Assembly (NCBI GenBank): GCA_963930655.1
Contig: OZ005604.1
Span: 14,580,001-14,644,000, forward strand
Length of the DNA stretch: 64,000 nucleotides
Direction: 5' to 3'
From: Myrica gale
Taxonomy: Eukaryota; Streptophyta; Magnoliopsida; Fagales; Myricaceae
Shown in pieces: positions 21,701 to 34,700 of this stretch. The notes below the pieces were generated by a model. That model was not told where the DNA came from, did no database searches, and worked only from the letters and a program-made list of their open reading frames with translations. How positions within the stretch are numbered: the first letter of the stretch is position 1; each line of letters begins with the position of its first letter. The translations under genes and the position numbers were made by a program.

Positions 21701-24700
21701 ATCTACGGTTTTTAGAGACAATGATGTCAATGGTGTTAGTAAAATTTCAGCTTGGTCTTTTTTAGAGGATATAATCATGAAAAATAACTGAAGGCTAATG
21801 CTTTTTGTGGGAGTATATAAATAATTTTTTTGCAGTTTAATGTCATTTTGTAGGTTGAAAGGGTTACATAAATAAGTAAATGGAGTAAAACGAGTTGTAA
21901 GGAACACATGAGCGAGACATGGGGATTGGATGTGTGGGCCTGTCCTACTTTTGTTCAGAAGTCTTCAATTTAATTATTGGCATACATGGATTTTTTTTAT
22001 ACTTGCTAGTTGTGAGGTAACTGTTCTTCTTCAATGTAGGGTATTATATTTGATCTAGATGATGACATGGTTGCGGATGATGATGACCGAGAGGCATTAC
22101 AGGATATAATAAACAATACCAAGTTAAGTGAAGGCTATCTGACTCTTGCTCGTGATATTGAGGTCATGGAACCCAAGTCTCCTGAAGATATCTACAAGGT
22201 TTGAACTTTTGATTTATTTATCAATGATACTGTGTTGGGTATGACTCTTAATGACTCCAAAGCATATGCTTATATTTAGATGTTTTTGAGACAACTGCTC
22301 CACAATGTCTATTGTGGTGTTGCTCTTGAGGACTTCCATCAGATTAAATCGTTAAGCTTTTCTACTGATATGTGATTTCCTCATTGTTTTTGGTTCTTCT
22401 TTGTGACTTTTTGGTCAAGTGCTCGTGATTTGCAAAGCAATGTTGTAGAAAGTAGGAAACTATTGCTTAAAATTCTGTTTTTCATCTAGAACAGTGCAAT
22501 TGTTCTCTCATACCTTTGTGGGACAACCCTATCTTGGCTTTTGAGTTACAATGTACTTTGTTGGAGCTGCTATGTTTCCCTGTTTGGAGGCTTTGGTGAA
22601 ACAAGCAGTATCATTGAGTGGCTTTCTATGTGTTCAGTGATTTACTCTGCAATTATGATGCTTCCAATACATTCTGGTACCATCTAGGACTAGTCACTGC
22701 CAATAGATTAGTTGTTGCGATAGTTTCCTTCCCTACTGGTTATTGCACGTGTACAGCATAGGTTAAGGTGGTGTTTGAGTGTTAAAATTTGGGGTGTTGG
22801 AGTTGGTGAAAAAGTGTAGAGAGAGATGATTTGAATGAATTTTTTATATTTATTGTAGTGAAAAAGGATGATTTGATGGGGAGAGAATATTTCGTAGTTA
22901 TTATATTAGTCCAAAATTTTGGAGTGCCCAAACACCACCTAAATCCTTTACTGTAAATACATTTTTACAAGGTCTTGTTTGTGTGTGTTGATGTCATGAT
23001 ACTGATGGTAGCCTGTATGACTAGCTAGGTTGAAGGAACGACCATTGCATTGTTTGGTCTATAATGCACATGATTTTGCAAAATTGAAGTTTTCTTCTTG
23101 GTACCTTACTATCCCGCAGAAAGGGAAAAAAAAAGAAGAGAAAAATGTTCTAGGCATGCATTTTATGTTGAAGTGGATGTGTGTATTGTTTTAATTTGTT
23201 TTCTCGTGTTTTCTTAGGCACACTTGCTTGATGGCCGTGCTAGTGCTGGTGCAAGTGTTGATTCAGCTAGACAAAACCTCGCTGCCACTTTTGTTAATGC
23301 TTTTGTAAATGCCGGCTTTGGTCAGGTAGTGTGTGCTGTATGCAGGAGAACTAATGTATGGGTGCTAGTTTCTATGCTCTAATTCTTATTTCTGCTGCAG
23401 GATAAGTTGATGACAGTACCATCAGACAATACTAGTAGTGGTTCTTCGGCTAACTGGCTTTTCAAAAATAAAGAACATGGGAAAACGAGTGCTGCTGCAA
23501 GTCTTGTATGCATCTCTTTGTGTCCTGGATAATCTTTTATTATTCATTCAACCCATATGCTGGATTCTCATTGCCTTCTGTCATAACAGAGTATGATCTT
23601 ACTGTGGGATGTTGACGCTGGACTGGCCCAAATTGACAAGTACTTCCACCTGAGTGACAGCCATGTCATTGCTGGTGCATTGTTAGGAGTTGGGATTGTG
23701 AACTGTGGTATCAGCAATGATTGTGATCCTGTGCGTGCCATTTACTGTTTTTCTTTTCACAAATATCTTGTGATCTTGAGTTGCGTTCTATTCTTACTGA
23801 ATTTTTTTTCTCAGGCGCTGGCTCTTCTAGGTGATTATGTCGATAAAGAGGACCCATCCATTCGAATTGGGGCAATAATGGGCCTGGGAATTGCATATGC
23901 TGGTGCCCAAACTGATCTGGTAAGTAGCTTGCTTTATTATATATACATCCCTTCTGGTCACTGAAAGGCTAAACTAAGAATTATTTGTAGTCTTAATTCT
24001 TGTTAGGTTTAAAAAGCCTGTAAACTGTAAGCTTTGGACTCTTTTAAGTGGTCTTTTAGTTGATATCTATTTGAATGAAAGCTCAATTGTTTCCACTTCT
24101 GTTAGGTACGAAGTAAACTGACTCGTGTTCTAAATGATGCCAAAGCTCCCCTTGACGTTATTGCATTCACTGCGATCTCTTTGGGCTTGGTATATGTGGG
24201 TTCCTGCAACGAGGAAGTTGCTCAGGCAATTATATTTGCATTGATGGATCGAAGTGAGTCAGAGTTGGCGGACCCCCTTACTCGGCTTTTGCCTCTTGGC
24301 CTTGGTCTTCTATACCTTGGGAAGCAGGTAATTTCTCCTACTTGAGGCTTTTGCATAATTCATTATTGTTGTTCTATTTTGTCTGAGACCATATGTTTTT
24401 TCTTTGCACGCCAGGGATCTAATGATCTCCTTTTTTTACCCCCTGGATGGTGAATATCTAGCATGGGTTTATCACTCAGTGTGGCCAAAGATGCCATACA
24501 ATGTGAAAATATTGAGTGAAAAGTTTATGGGATATTGTTCTAGTTTACCTGATTATTTGTCATTCTGTCTTTGGTATTTAACAGGAAAGCGTGGAGGCAA
24601 CAGCTGAAGTTTCTAAGACCTTTAATGAGAAGATTAAAAAATACTGTGATATGACGCTACTTTCATGTGCTTATGCAGGAACAGGGAATGTTCTCAAGGT

Positions 24701-26716
24701 ATTCTATCGAGGCTCATTGATTGTACCATTAATAAGATTTTGGTGTTTAATTGTTTAGCGCGAATTTCTCGTACGTGCATAAAGTAGCTGATACTTTTCC
24801 CCATATAGGTTCAAAACCTTCTGGGTCATTGCTCGCAACATCTTGACAAGGGTGAGACCCACCAGGGTCCCGCTGTGCTTGGGATTGCTATGGTAGCAAT
24901 GGCTGAAGAATTGGGGCTTGAAATGGCAATTCGTTCATTAGAGCATCTTTTACAGTATGGCGAGCAAAATATCCGTCGTGCTGTTCCTTTGGCTCTTGGT
25001 CTGCTTTGCATATCAAACCCTAAGGTATGTATCGATTTTGATCTCGTTAAATTGATTGAAGCCTTCTAAAACCTAATATGTACCTTTCCCTTTTGGAAAC
25101 GAATCACTTACCAGTGGATGGTGTGATTTAAAAAGCCTTCTCATCAGTCTCTTGACTGGCTCGAGTTGTGGTGACTATTGAATTGCTTTTAAGTATTGGA
25201 TGAGTACATTATAGGACCCATATCACCGGAAGAAAATTATAATAGGATACATATCATTTGAATCACTAGACTCGTAGATTTCCTTTAAAGCGTGAATTTT
25301 ATCTTCGTCATTGCTTTCTTCCTTGTGCTTGTAATCTGATGATTTACTAATGTTACGGAAGTTATATGACTTTGATTTTGCAAATAAGCTGTTTTATATT
25401 TCAAACACTCGACTCTAGTTGAATAAGTTGTTGCTGAGGTTCGTTTTTTTCTTTGCTTGTGCCTTGCTTGCTAATCTGTTAATTGGCACCTTTGTCAGGT
25501 AAATGTTATGGACACGTTAAGCAGACTTAGCCACGATACAGATTCTGAAGTAGCGATGGTAAGATATTAGAGCTGGTAATAAGAAATTACAACTAGCTTC
25601 ATATAGGTTTTGTATTCTTATTCTTGTTTTCGTAGTGCTTGACACTTGTGTATATATTTGGATGCTACAGGCTGCTGTAATCTCCTTAGGTTTGATAGGT
25701 GCAGGAACTAACAATGCTCGAATTGCTGGCATGCTTCGCAATCTTTCAAGCTATTACTACAAAGATGCCAGCCTTCTGTTCTGTGTAATGTTTCTGATGA
25801 ATGCTTCAGTTCACTTGTCTCTTCATTATTTAACAGAGTTGAGAAAAATCAAAGGCCCTTTGCCATTTTGTGCAGGTTCGAATTGCTCAGGGTCTTGTTC
25901 ATTTGGGAAAGGGCTTATTAACTCTTAATCCATATCATTCGGAACGGTTCTTGCTATCCCCGTAAGTGATCCTTCCTCAGGGAAACCTCGCATACCCTCC
26001 TTAATCCTTCAGAACATGTTCTAATCCTTACTACTGTAATTGATCAATGCTAGAGTCAGTTCCAAGTGTCATCCCTTACCATTTGTTCCGTCATTCTTAA
26101 ACAATTTCTTCGCATCCTACAGAACAGCACTTGCAGGAATAGTGACCATGCTGCATGCATGCCTTGATATGAAAGCCATAATCTTGGGAAAGTATCATTA
26201 TGTTCTGTACTTCCTTGTTTTGGCGATGCAGGTTGGTTATAGTTTGGTCCTCTCGTTTTCTTTCTCATCAATTTCGGAGGAACCTTTAAAAGCGAAAAAT
26301 CCTTCCCATGGCTTTTCTGATGGTCAATTATTTGTGTTGTGGCAGCCAAGAATGTTGATGACTGTGGATGAGAATCTAAAACCTCTTTCTGTACCTGTTC
26401 GGGTGGGCCAAGCTGTTGATGTTGTTGGCCAGGCAGGTCGTCCCAAGACCATTACTGGTTTCCAGACACACTCGACCCCTGTTCTTTTGGCTGCTGGTGA
26501 TAGAGCAGAATTGGCTACTGAGAAGTAAGCATATCCTTCAAAGTGACTTTGTGTTTTTCACATATAAAAGAAGAGAGAAGGTGGCTCTATAGCCATTCTG
26601 CTATTTAAATTGTGTACTAACAGTTAGACCTTTTATGTAGATATATTCCGCTATCCCCCATTCTTGAAGGCTTTGTAATCTTGAAAGAGAACCCAGACTA
26701 CAGAGAAGAAAATTAG
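15757..26716 (+). CDS. RPN1: 26S proteasome regulatory subunit RPN1 (non-ATPase subunit 2)
   Basis: The largest base subunit of the 19S particle; it is a scaffold that docks ubiquitin, ubiquitin-like shuttle receptors and a deubiquitinase. CDS exons: 15757-15846, 16095-16195, 17196-17316, 17401-17460, 17748-17815, 17991-18033, 20185-20250, 20332-20370, 20516-20598, 21125-21239, 21459-21533, 22040-22198, 23218-23325, 23401-23505, 23590-23730, 23815-23919, 24106-24327, 24585-24698, 24809-25024, 25499-25558, 25671-25784, 25876-25961, 26123-26231, 26346-26524, 26641-26716. All junctions are GT-AG and in phase, giving 884 codons, close to the roughly 890 residues of plant RPN1. A Lys-rich N-terminus (residues 16-27) precedes [18 protein letters not shown]. 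Proteasome/cyclosome repeats include [13 protein letters not shown] (about 439), [13 protein letters not shown] (about 476) and [13 protein letters not shown] (about 664). The C-terminus ends ENPDYREEN. No break is seen. The A or B paralogue cannot be decided. Confidence 0.97.
17484..17495. repeat. Poly-C tract in RPN1 intron 4
   Basis: A run of twelve C, just after the exon 4 donor. The run length is prone to assembly or sequencing error. Confidence 0.7.
18081..19252 (-). mobile_element. Small non-autonomous LTR element (TRIM-like) in RPN1 intron 6
   Basis: Two related direct repeats, 18081-18386 and 18918-19252, both begin TGTAACAAACCTTT and share gtagccacactccaaac and acgaatttctctgcaaatg. 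On the minus strand a primer-site-like ATTCGTATCAGAGCAAC (18901-18917) lies beside the right repeat, and a purine tract ATGGGGAGGGTAA (about 18387-18399) beside the left one. This is the order expected for a minus-strand LTR element. The inside, about 530 bp, has no pol domain. Flanks attct and gttct are a possible 5-bp target duplication with one mismatch. Repeat divergence is considerable, so the insertion is old. It lies antisense in the intron. Confidence 0.7.
19407..19911. mobile_element. MITE with about 100-bp terminal inverted repeats in RPN1 intron 6
   Basis: The left end reads AAATCATTTTTGGTCATTAAG and the right end, reversed, reads AAATCATTTTTGGTCCTTGAG. Pairing continues inward through aataggt, ttgggtttt and tttagtc for about 100 bp. 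The centre is G-rich with no supported gene. Long terminal repeats suggest a Mutator-type MITE; the target duplication is not clear. Confidence 0.7.
22765..22943. mobile_element. MITE in RPN1 intron 12, GGTGTTTG family
   Basis: The ends are inverted: taaggtggtgtttgagt on the left, and on the right cccaaacaccacctaaa. The body reads gttggagttggtgaaaaagtg and agagagatgatttgaatg. Related copies lie at 15235-15425 and, reversed, at 58205-58412. The TAGGTGGTGTTTGG-type terminus is hAT-like; that is inference. Confidence 0.7.
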
Positions 26717-27250
26717 AGTTTTCTTGGAGAAGTGCATGGGATCCGAGAAGAACCTTTAAGGGTTGACCTGTGAGGGACTTGGAAACCAGATCTTTGGTGC
26801 GGTTGGTGATGATTTGCCAGTATCTGTTGAAATAGCGCATCACCTGTTTGCCATAGAAACTAGTCTTTTAGAATTAGCACATGCATATTAATGTTTAAAA
26901 AAAAAGGAAAAATGTTTCTGACTTTTTGGTTGACACAAGTTTCTTACTGAACCGAGATACGTATGATCCCTTGTCATTATTCATTTACCTTTTAGGATGA
27001 AGGTTATGGAAGCTTTGGCATAATCGTTTCCAAGGATGGCCGTGGTCTTAAGAGCATCAGATCGGTTCCTATCTCGCTAGTCATCAATTATCAAAATTAT
27101 TGCACCATGTATGCTCAAGTGGAATGTTTATACACTTTGTTCATTTTGAATGAAGTTGGGTGAATTCCTTCGGATTTGTTCTCTTTCTAGTGGGGGGATA
27201 AACCCCATCCATGACAGTAATTGTAATAATCATCATACCTTAGTTATGTG
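26717..27250 (+). other. RPN1 3' untranslated region (approximate)
   Basis: Sequence after the stop codon, without any further gene. The 3' end of the transcript is not determined; A/T-rich signals near 27210-27240 are candidates. Confidence 0.4.
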
Positions 27251-29050
27251 ATAACACGTTTACAGATACCAACCAAATGACCAGGGTTTTCACTAACAAG
27301 TTCCAAGATCAAGAAGTTTCCCTGAAAAAGATTGAAGTTCTTTACTTATTTTTAGGTTAAATATATTTATTTTTTGGCGGTGACAATATTATCTCTATGA
27401 ATTATTTTATGGCATTGATTATTTTATGATGGTAAAATTGTAATTTTAGACATAAATTTCTGCTCAAATAAAACTTCAACTGAGGGTGCAAAGTGTTTGA
27501 AATTATCAGTGAGGTCAAATTTATTTTGAGGTTAAATATATTTATTTTTGGCGGTGACAATATTATCCCTAATGTATTTTTTGTTAGAAATTAAGTTATG
27601 AAATTATTTTAGTTTGTGTTGATCATTCTATTAACTTGAGTGCACTTCAAGATAAAAAAAAGTTCTACGTGACTAATAGAAACACATCAGGACCAATGTT
27701 CCAAAACACACATCAGGACCAATGTTCCAAAACTCTTATCTGATCTGGCGTCCTAAAACTCTAGCATGTAGTTTGTCAGATCAAATAGAATAGCTTAGCT
27801 GGCAATTTATTTGATTTGGCTATGTAGAGATAACATGTGGAAGTCGACAATTGGTCCGGGCGTGTCCTCGTTAACCACGTAAGACTTTTTATATCCTGAA
27901 GTAAACTAGAGCTAACTAAAGGACAAACAAAAACTAAAATAATTTCAATTTCACAATGACTAAATTTAGAATGCAAAAGTGAACAGACCGATTCTACAAT
28001 AAATGTCATGGGTAATTACTACATTCTGAAATTTCATCTTTGGACAATAAGTTCAAACTTTTTCCATTTTAACAAAAAAGACTTCTTTTGTCAATAGTTT
28101 TGTAAAGGGTCTTTTACCACAAATGGGAGAAGACCTGCTGGAAAAACCAATAAATAATCAAGAAAAGTGGCTATCGATCAAAAAAAATTTGGAGTTGTTT
28201 GTCAAAACTAAAATCGCTGGAAGGTTTTGTTGTTAATTTTTCTTTTGCTTTTGCTTTTCGAGTTTCAAATAATCCAAAAGGCTTTTATTAGATTGAACCT
28301 TTCTTTTTGTTTTCAGTCACTCTCCAAAAGTTTATTGGCTCTGCACCCAAAAATAAGCGAGATTCGGGATGAGATACAAAAGACTTTTGTTAGATTAAAA
28401 ACATTTCCTTTGTTTTCGGTTACTCTCCAAAAGCTTATTGGGCTATGCAGCCGAAAACAAGCGAGATTCGGGATGACATACATACAGCCGAATCGACCTA
28501 AACCCCATATATGGGGATTTAGCTACATTCTATGTATAAGAAATACCCCTATTAGGGTTTTTCTCTGCAAACCCATTCAGCTCACTCCCTCCATCTTTCT
28601 TGAAACTTAAATTTATTATATAATTTTATGAAACTTTTTGTATTACAGAATTGTACTCCAATATTTATAGAATAAAAGTTGTGTTTGAGTACCATGTTGC
28701 ATCTAAAAAGGATATTATAAACTTGTGTGATCTTCTATCATTTTAAATTTGAATTATAATCCTTTCTAATTTGTTATTCGAGTTAGATGGTTCAATTCGA
28801 TAAGAGATTCACGTGGACTTTATAATATTCAATGTTGTCCGTATTAATTGTCGAAAAATGTCTTTCTTCAAAATGAACTATCCAACCCAACAAATTAGAA
28901 ATGATTATGATTTTATGTTAGCGATGCATAGGTTAAAGTTAAACTATAACAATCTCGAAGAAGAGCTTTTATTTTTTTTAGTACGAGACTAGTAGATAAT
29001 ATTGGTATGAGGTCTTATTTATTTTACTTAATTACTAATAAAGTTCCTGT
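27251..29050. other. Intergenic with local duplications, no gene recognised
   Basis: Contains a 38-bp direct repeat (27354-27393 and 27529-27567, aggttaaatatatttatttt plus ggcggtgacaatattatc) and a doubled caggaccaatgttccaaaac near 27688-27735. A roughly 100-bp tandem duplication occupies 28275-28479. At 28552 a telo-box-like tagggttt in a leader-like context resembles the 5' end of a housekeeping gene, but no coding exon follows. Confidence 0.45.
28275..28479 (+). repeat. Tandem duplication of about 100 bp
   Basis: Two copies, meeting near 28377, share aaaagcttttttagatt-type sequence, ctctccaaaag(t/c)ttattgg and aagcgagattcgggatga. They differ by scattered substitutions, so the duplication is not recent. 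Confidence 0.7.
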
Positions 29051-29690
29051 GATATTGTGTTTTTACAAAATAGTCCCCAAGATACAAAATTGAATAAAAA
29101 TGTCCTTGTGGTACAAATTAGTCCTTTCGTTTGTCAGTTGGTTAACGATTCTCAGTCGGTTAACGATAGATGTAGCCCACGTATGCCATGTCACCTCCAT
29201 TCAGCGGATGCCACGTGTACAAATTGTTTTCTGTTTATCTGCCCATTAGCCGCTAACGACAGCTGGCAACATGGGCCACTTATGCCATGTCAACGAACAC
29301 TACTTATCAAACCACGTCGGGCTCGTTTGAATATGGTCACGAAGATTGGCCGAATTTGGGGCTTCTTAGGGTTTCGTAAAGCAATGAAAACCGCTCATTC
29401 TTTTTTTTTTCTAAATAAAAAAAAAAAAAAAAAAACGAAGCTCGTGTTTCTTTGTTTTTAACCTGATTTTTTTAGATGGGGCAGCTGAGGGGATAAGTTC
29501 AGGTGACGTGGAGTGTACTGTGCCATTGCTAGTGACGGGACATTTTTTACATATGTCGTTTGCTGAATGGAGGTGACATGGCATACACGTGCCATGTTGC
29601 CAACTTCGAGTTAATAGGCTGATAAGCAAAAAAATGTTACGAAACTAAAGGTGAAAATAACAAAATGAATCTTGAAATTGTAGCGAGAGA
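29050..29690. mobile_element. Element with an inverted repeat (unclassified)
   Basis: acgtatgccatgtcacctccattcagc (29178-29204) recurs inverted at 29562-29590. Further out, acaaaatagtccc and ctttcg-type strings suggest weak outer arms. No transposase frame is present, and poly-A/T tracts lie in the middle. Probably a decayed MITE; the termini are uncertain. Confidence 0.45.
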
Positions 29691-30012
29691 AAAGTAGACA
29701 AGAGAATAGAGATAAATAGTTATTAAGGAACTATGCTCCATTGATTTAATATTGTGTGTATATAATACATCTCAAGACCATTTATATAATAATATGGTCA
29801 TACATGGAATTAAAAAGAATTAAAAGGGTATGGTGGAAAATCCAAGAGGCTGGAAAAATTAATAGGTTTAATGGGCATCTATAATAATCCATCGTTATAA
29901 GATTAATGCTCATGAATAATTCTCAATAATTATAAAATTAGTAACAAAAGACTAATTTATCTCAATATTGGAACACAAGGACGTTTTTTGTTTAATTTTG
30001 TACCTCATGACT

Positions 30013-31393
30013 AGGGCTGTAAATGAGCTGAGTCGAGTTGAGTAGTGACACATATGTTGTGCTCGAGCTCGACTCGTTTAACACATATAAGAGCTCGAGC
30101 TCGAATAAAGCTCAAAAATTCCTGTTCGAACTTGACTCGTTTTGTATTTTTAAAATTAGAGAGAACCTTTTCAAGATTTGAAATTACCATATTTTTGGCA
30201 CTCAAAATTTTGGCCATAATTTAAAAAAATTTGTAAAATAATCTCTCTCCTCATTATCATGTAATTATGTATAAAAGTTCTAAATTTATGATCTATAGTA
30301 TAATTAACATAGGCCAATAGTAGAGACATCTATTCCTAAAGATAGATGTTGCTCTTAGCTTATGAATTACAATAATATCAATTGTATTTTGACTCGATTA
30401 AATCTCAATAGTACATTTATCGTCAAGTATAGACTACTCAATGTCTTAAGATATATTAAACATGTCCTATTAATTAAATTATAGTTGCTTGATGTTTATC
30501 CGCTATTCCACAATAACGAACTCCTCTAATCTTAACCTTTTACGGACAAAATCAAGTTTAGTTATTTATACTTTTATCAAAATTTGGTATATATTGAATA
30601 ACTAGATCATTAGATCGTAATGATGAAAATTACGAAGATGAAGATTAGCGGAATTTCTTAAGAAAGAATTTTTAACTTCATATTAGCTATATAAATATAC
30701 AAATTACTACAAATTACTAAGAAAATTTTAAACTAACATGAAACATATATACTACATAAATTGAAGTAGCTAAATTTTTAAGTAAATATAAAATGGTAAA
30801 ACATGTAATTACATATATGTGGTTATAACATAGAAATTAAGAAACAACCCTTGCAGAGTGTTTCAAACTTCAATTAAAATGCATAACAAAATATATGAAT
30901 TATATATACATTAATATCAAACAAAATGGCAACCTATTAAAAATATTTTGTTTTAAACAAATAAAAAATATTTAATTACGTATGTTATAACAAATATATT
31001 AAATCGAGCTTAAACTAAAATGCATAACAAAATATATACTTATATATTCAAAAATGACATATACATATATACATTTTATAACGTAACTTAATATGATAAT
31101 ATCATAAAAGTTTAATATAACCCATAAAACATATATACATAGGGATATGTATATATAAGTAGTAAGAATATAAATATATTTTTATTTACATGTATCTTTT
31201 TAATACAAGCTTTTAAATGAGCTCAAATGAGCAAGTCAAACTTATAGGGGCTTTATTCGCGAGCTTACATCGAGCCGAATCGAGATTAACCGAATTTGAC
31301 TCGTTTAATATTTGAGCTAAAAATGATGTTCTAATTCGATTCGTTTAATAAACTAACCGAGTTCGAGTCAAGCTCTCGATTTATTTACAGCCG
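30013..31393. mobile_element. Non-autonomous hAT-like element
   Basis: The left end tagggctgtaaatgagc and the right end gatttatttacagcc form an inverted pair of the TAGGGCTGTAAATG type common in plant hAT elements. Subterminal repeats rich in gagctcgagctcgactcg (left) and gactcgtttaatatttgag (right) support this. The 1.1-kb interior is extremely AT-rich with no transposase. The right terminus is degenerate, and an 8-bp target duplication is not clear. It ends about 330 bp upstream of the DCAF13 start. Confidence 0.6.
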
Positions 31394-31526
31394 AACTTGA
31401 CAGTAATTATACCTTGATTTATAAACTAACCGAGTTCGATCCAATCTTATACCAACCTAGTTCGAATTATTTATGAACGGCTCGCGTTCACAGCCGAACT
31501 TGACAGTAATTACGCCTTGATTTTTC
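31390..31526 (+). repeat. Direct repeat at the hAT right edge, upstream of DCAF13
   Basis: acagccgaacttgacagtaatta followed by ccttgattt occurs at about 31389 and again at about 31491. The spacing is about 102 bp, and there is one difference. Confidence 0.75.
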
Positions 31527-31620
31527 GCTGCTCTCCAAAGTCCAAAACCCTTACCCGTTGGCGCTGGACCGCTGGCCAAAACGAGAGATTTGCGTTCGGA
31601 TATACCAACCCAACATATTA

Positions 31621-31629
31621 TAGGGTTTT
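31621..31629 (+). promoter_or_regulatory. Telo-box-like motif upstream of DCAF13
   Basis: TAGGGTTTT lies about 105 bp upstream of the start codon. In plants telo boxes are enriched in promoters of ribosomal-protein and ribosome-biogenesis genes, which fits the function of DCAF13. That this copy acts is inference. Confidence 0.45.
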
Positions 31630-31725
31630 GGCTACGCTAAAGCCTCTTGGGGGGTTTTCTCTGCACTCCCGCTCTCTCGCGCTCCCTTCGTCCCTCCCTC
31701 TCTCTGGCTCTTTTGCCCACACACA

Positions 31726-34700
31726 ATGAAGGTCAAAGTAATTTCACGCTCCACAGACGAGTTCACACGAGAACGGAGCAACGATCTCCAGGTCGCAATA
31801 AAACTTTTCGTTCTCCGAATTCAAAATATGCTCTTCCATCCCTCTGTAAAAATATAATTGTTTACGTTGAATTTGTTCAGAGAGTGTTCCGGAACTATGA
31901 CCCGAACCTTCGGCCCCAAGAAAAGGCTGTAGAGTACGTCCGAGCTCTTAACGCTGCTAAATTAGACAAGGTGGCTTGAAATCCCGCTCAAATGTTTTCC
32001 TTTGTGTTGCGAATTGGGTATTGGGGTGGTTACTTTACTTGCCTTGCGTTCTGTGTATGCACCAGTGAACGCAGTTATTTTGATTTTTGGTCACATTGTA
32101 TCAAATTCTTTTCGTTTTTGAATGAGTATTCGGCATTTCATATGTTGAGTAGGGTCTTTTTTTTTTTTTTTTCCTCTGGTTAATGGGTTTTCTGAGGCGT
32201 CTGTAGATTTTTGCAAGGCCGTTTCTTGGAGCAATGGATGGACATATGGATGCAATTTCATGTATGGCGAAGAATCCCAATCATTTGAAAGGAATATTTT
32301 CTGGTTCAATGGATGGAGGTAGTTCACATTGGTTATTATGTTTTTAGTCTGATATTTGTTAAATACTTATAAAAAAAAAAGTCTGTTATTTGTTAAACAG
32401 TTTTGATGAATTTGCTTTTGCTCTTTTTATTAATGCAACTTTAGATATCCGCCCTCCCTGCCCTGCTGCCCCCAGTGGTGGAACCAGGATTTTAGTTAAG
32501 GCGGGGAAAATTCTTGAGGCGAAATGACATCTCAAATTTTTTTCCTACTTAATGCAAAAGTGTTTGAGTTAAAATGAAAATATTGAAAGTTAAAACATAT
32601 ATAGGATACAGGTTAGCTGCAATTATTACTATCACTGAAAAAATGAAAACTAATTTATATTTATTTATTATATCCATCTCTTCAAATTGTACCACTAATT
32701 TTTATGTCCTAATAATATGGGAGAATAGAACATCAGCACAGTTGTAGAGGAAGCACTGAAAACTTACTTGAAATATTTCAATTACTAATCTGCCAGGAAA
32801 ATAGTATTAATTTTTTACTTTCAAAACGCAATTATCTTGCCAAAAGGGAAAAAACGCAAGTGGTTTTCCAAGTAGATTCGTACAACCTTTTAATAGAGCT
32901 ACATCATATGAGTCAGTGTTAGGATGTGTAGAATCCCACAAAGCAATCACTACTACGAGTTAGACCCCGCACTTAGCCCAAGTCGAAGAGGCAGTCAGAC
33001 TAAACCCTTTGGGTCTACTTACTATCCCTTTGTTCCACATAAGAGGACACCTATGGCTAAAGGGGGGCGGGCCTGGCATGCCTGAGGGCAAATACATTTT
33101 AAAAATAAATAAATTTCCTTTAATTTTACAGAAGTGAGGGGGGCAGCAGCCCAGGGTGCCCCCCATGTTAAGTGGAGTTCCTACTAATTGACTTCTTATG
33201 CCTAAGTGGCAGAAGTTTAGCTTATTCTGTGCTGCATTTTTTAGGATGGTGTGTTCTAATTGTGAGGCCTAAACAAACTCCAAATTCGTTTGCTAATCAA
33301 TAGCTGGAGACTTATGCCTGCTGGCATGAGTTTGCTACCTATTACTATGATGATGTCATCTATTTTGTTTATATGAGCATTGCCAGTTATCATATAGTTC
33401 CCGGATCATATATTAGCTTTGTTTGAACTTTCTAATGTTTTTTTTCTAAATATTTTTTTGTAGATATTCGTCTATGGGATATCGCTTCCAGGTATCTTTT
33501 TTAACAGTACTGATCTTGAATTTTCTAAATTTTATGCACCAATTAAGATCAAATTTGTGGGATGCCTTTCAATATTTTTCTGAACTAGGAGATTTTACAC
33601 TTGCATTTACAGTCTCCCGCGTATGCGTATGATGCATGCATGCATTAGCATCTGATAATTGATTGACCACTGGAGCCACTTGTTGTCTTCTACTTTTTAT
33701 TAACTTATTCTAGATATTTCTTCTGAAAACTCTGAAACTTCAAATTGCTTAGTGCTTATGTTATTAATAGTTTGAAATAGCTAACACTGTTGCAATCATT
33801 TAATCCTGTGCAATTGATTGTTATTATTCTTTCTGAGTCGGGCTGTGCTTAGTGCTTATGTAATTAATAGTTTCAAATAGCTAATACTTTTTAAATTATT
33901 TTATCCTTTTCAATGGATCATCAATATTCTTTCCATGTCAAGCCTGACTGAACTTTTATTCCCTCCCTGTATTTGAGTTGGGTTATAAGTTTGCTATCTG
34001 TATTCTGGTGCCGCCTCCTTTATGGTCCCTTGTTGACGCCTTCTGTGTAATTTGAGAGACAGAGCTCTTGTTATGGTTATTTTGGATTCCTAACATTATA
34101 TGTGGATATATAATCCCTGTTTACATTGAAGGACCAAGAAAAAAAAATGAAATTATCATTTATATTGTATGTGATACATAAATAATGGTATATTTTAAGA
34201 TACAATGACGAGTCAGGTAGGGTTGGTCAGGCTTAGCCATGGGCGTTAGCCTTCCATCTGTTCCTGAGAGACGTAAATCCCCAGGTGATGCTGTTTCTTC
34301 TGTGTCTGTGTATGTGTGTTGTATCAATTAGTGTTGTGCTCAATTGGACCACAAGGTTATTTTAGAGATTTTTTTTGTTGTTCTATTTCCCTTTTGGAGG
34401 CCTCAAGCCATGTGATTGAATAACATTTAAATTTGAATTTGAATCCAAAGACGAACAGTGTGTCAGTTTCCTGGTCACCAAGGTGCTGTACGAGGTCTGA
34501 CTGCATCTACAGATGGACGTGTTCTTGTATCATGTGGCACTGATTGCACGTAAGGCACAATTTGATGGATGAGATTTCAATTTGGGTAGATAGAAGTTAG
34601 GGGATGATTCGTACAAGTAGTTTCTCACTTGGTAAATTGGGGAATTGGTTGTTCAGTGTCAGGCTTTGGAATGTTCCCGTTGCCCCTCTTATGGAGTTAG

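Noticed and set aside
24404-24607. Small plus-strand open frame within RPN1
   Set aside because: It covers intron 17 plus the start of exon 18 in the wrong frame.
28227-28610. A 127-codon plus-strand open frame
   Set aside because: It spans a DNA tandem duplication and leader-like sequence. No domain or conserved string is visible, so I do not call a gene.
32900-33060. Possible solo LTR or SINE starting tgttaggatgtgtagaatccc
   Set aside because: No second terminus, target duplication or internal promoter could be established.
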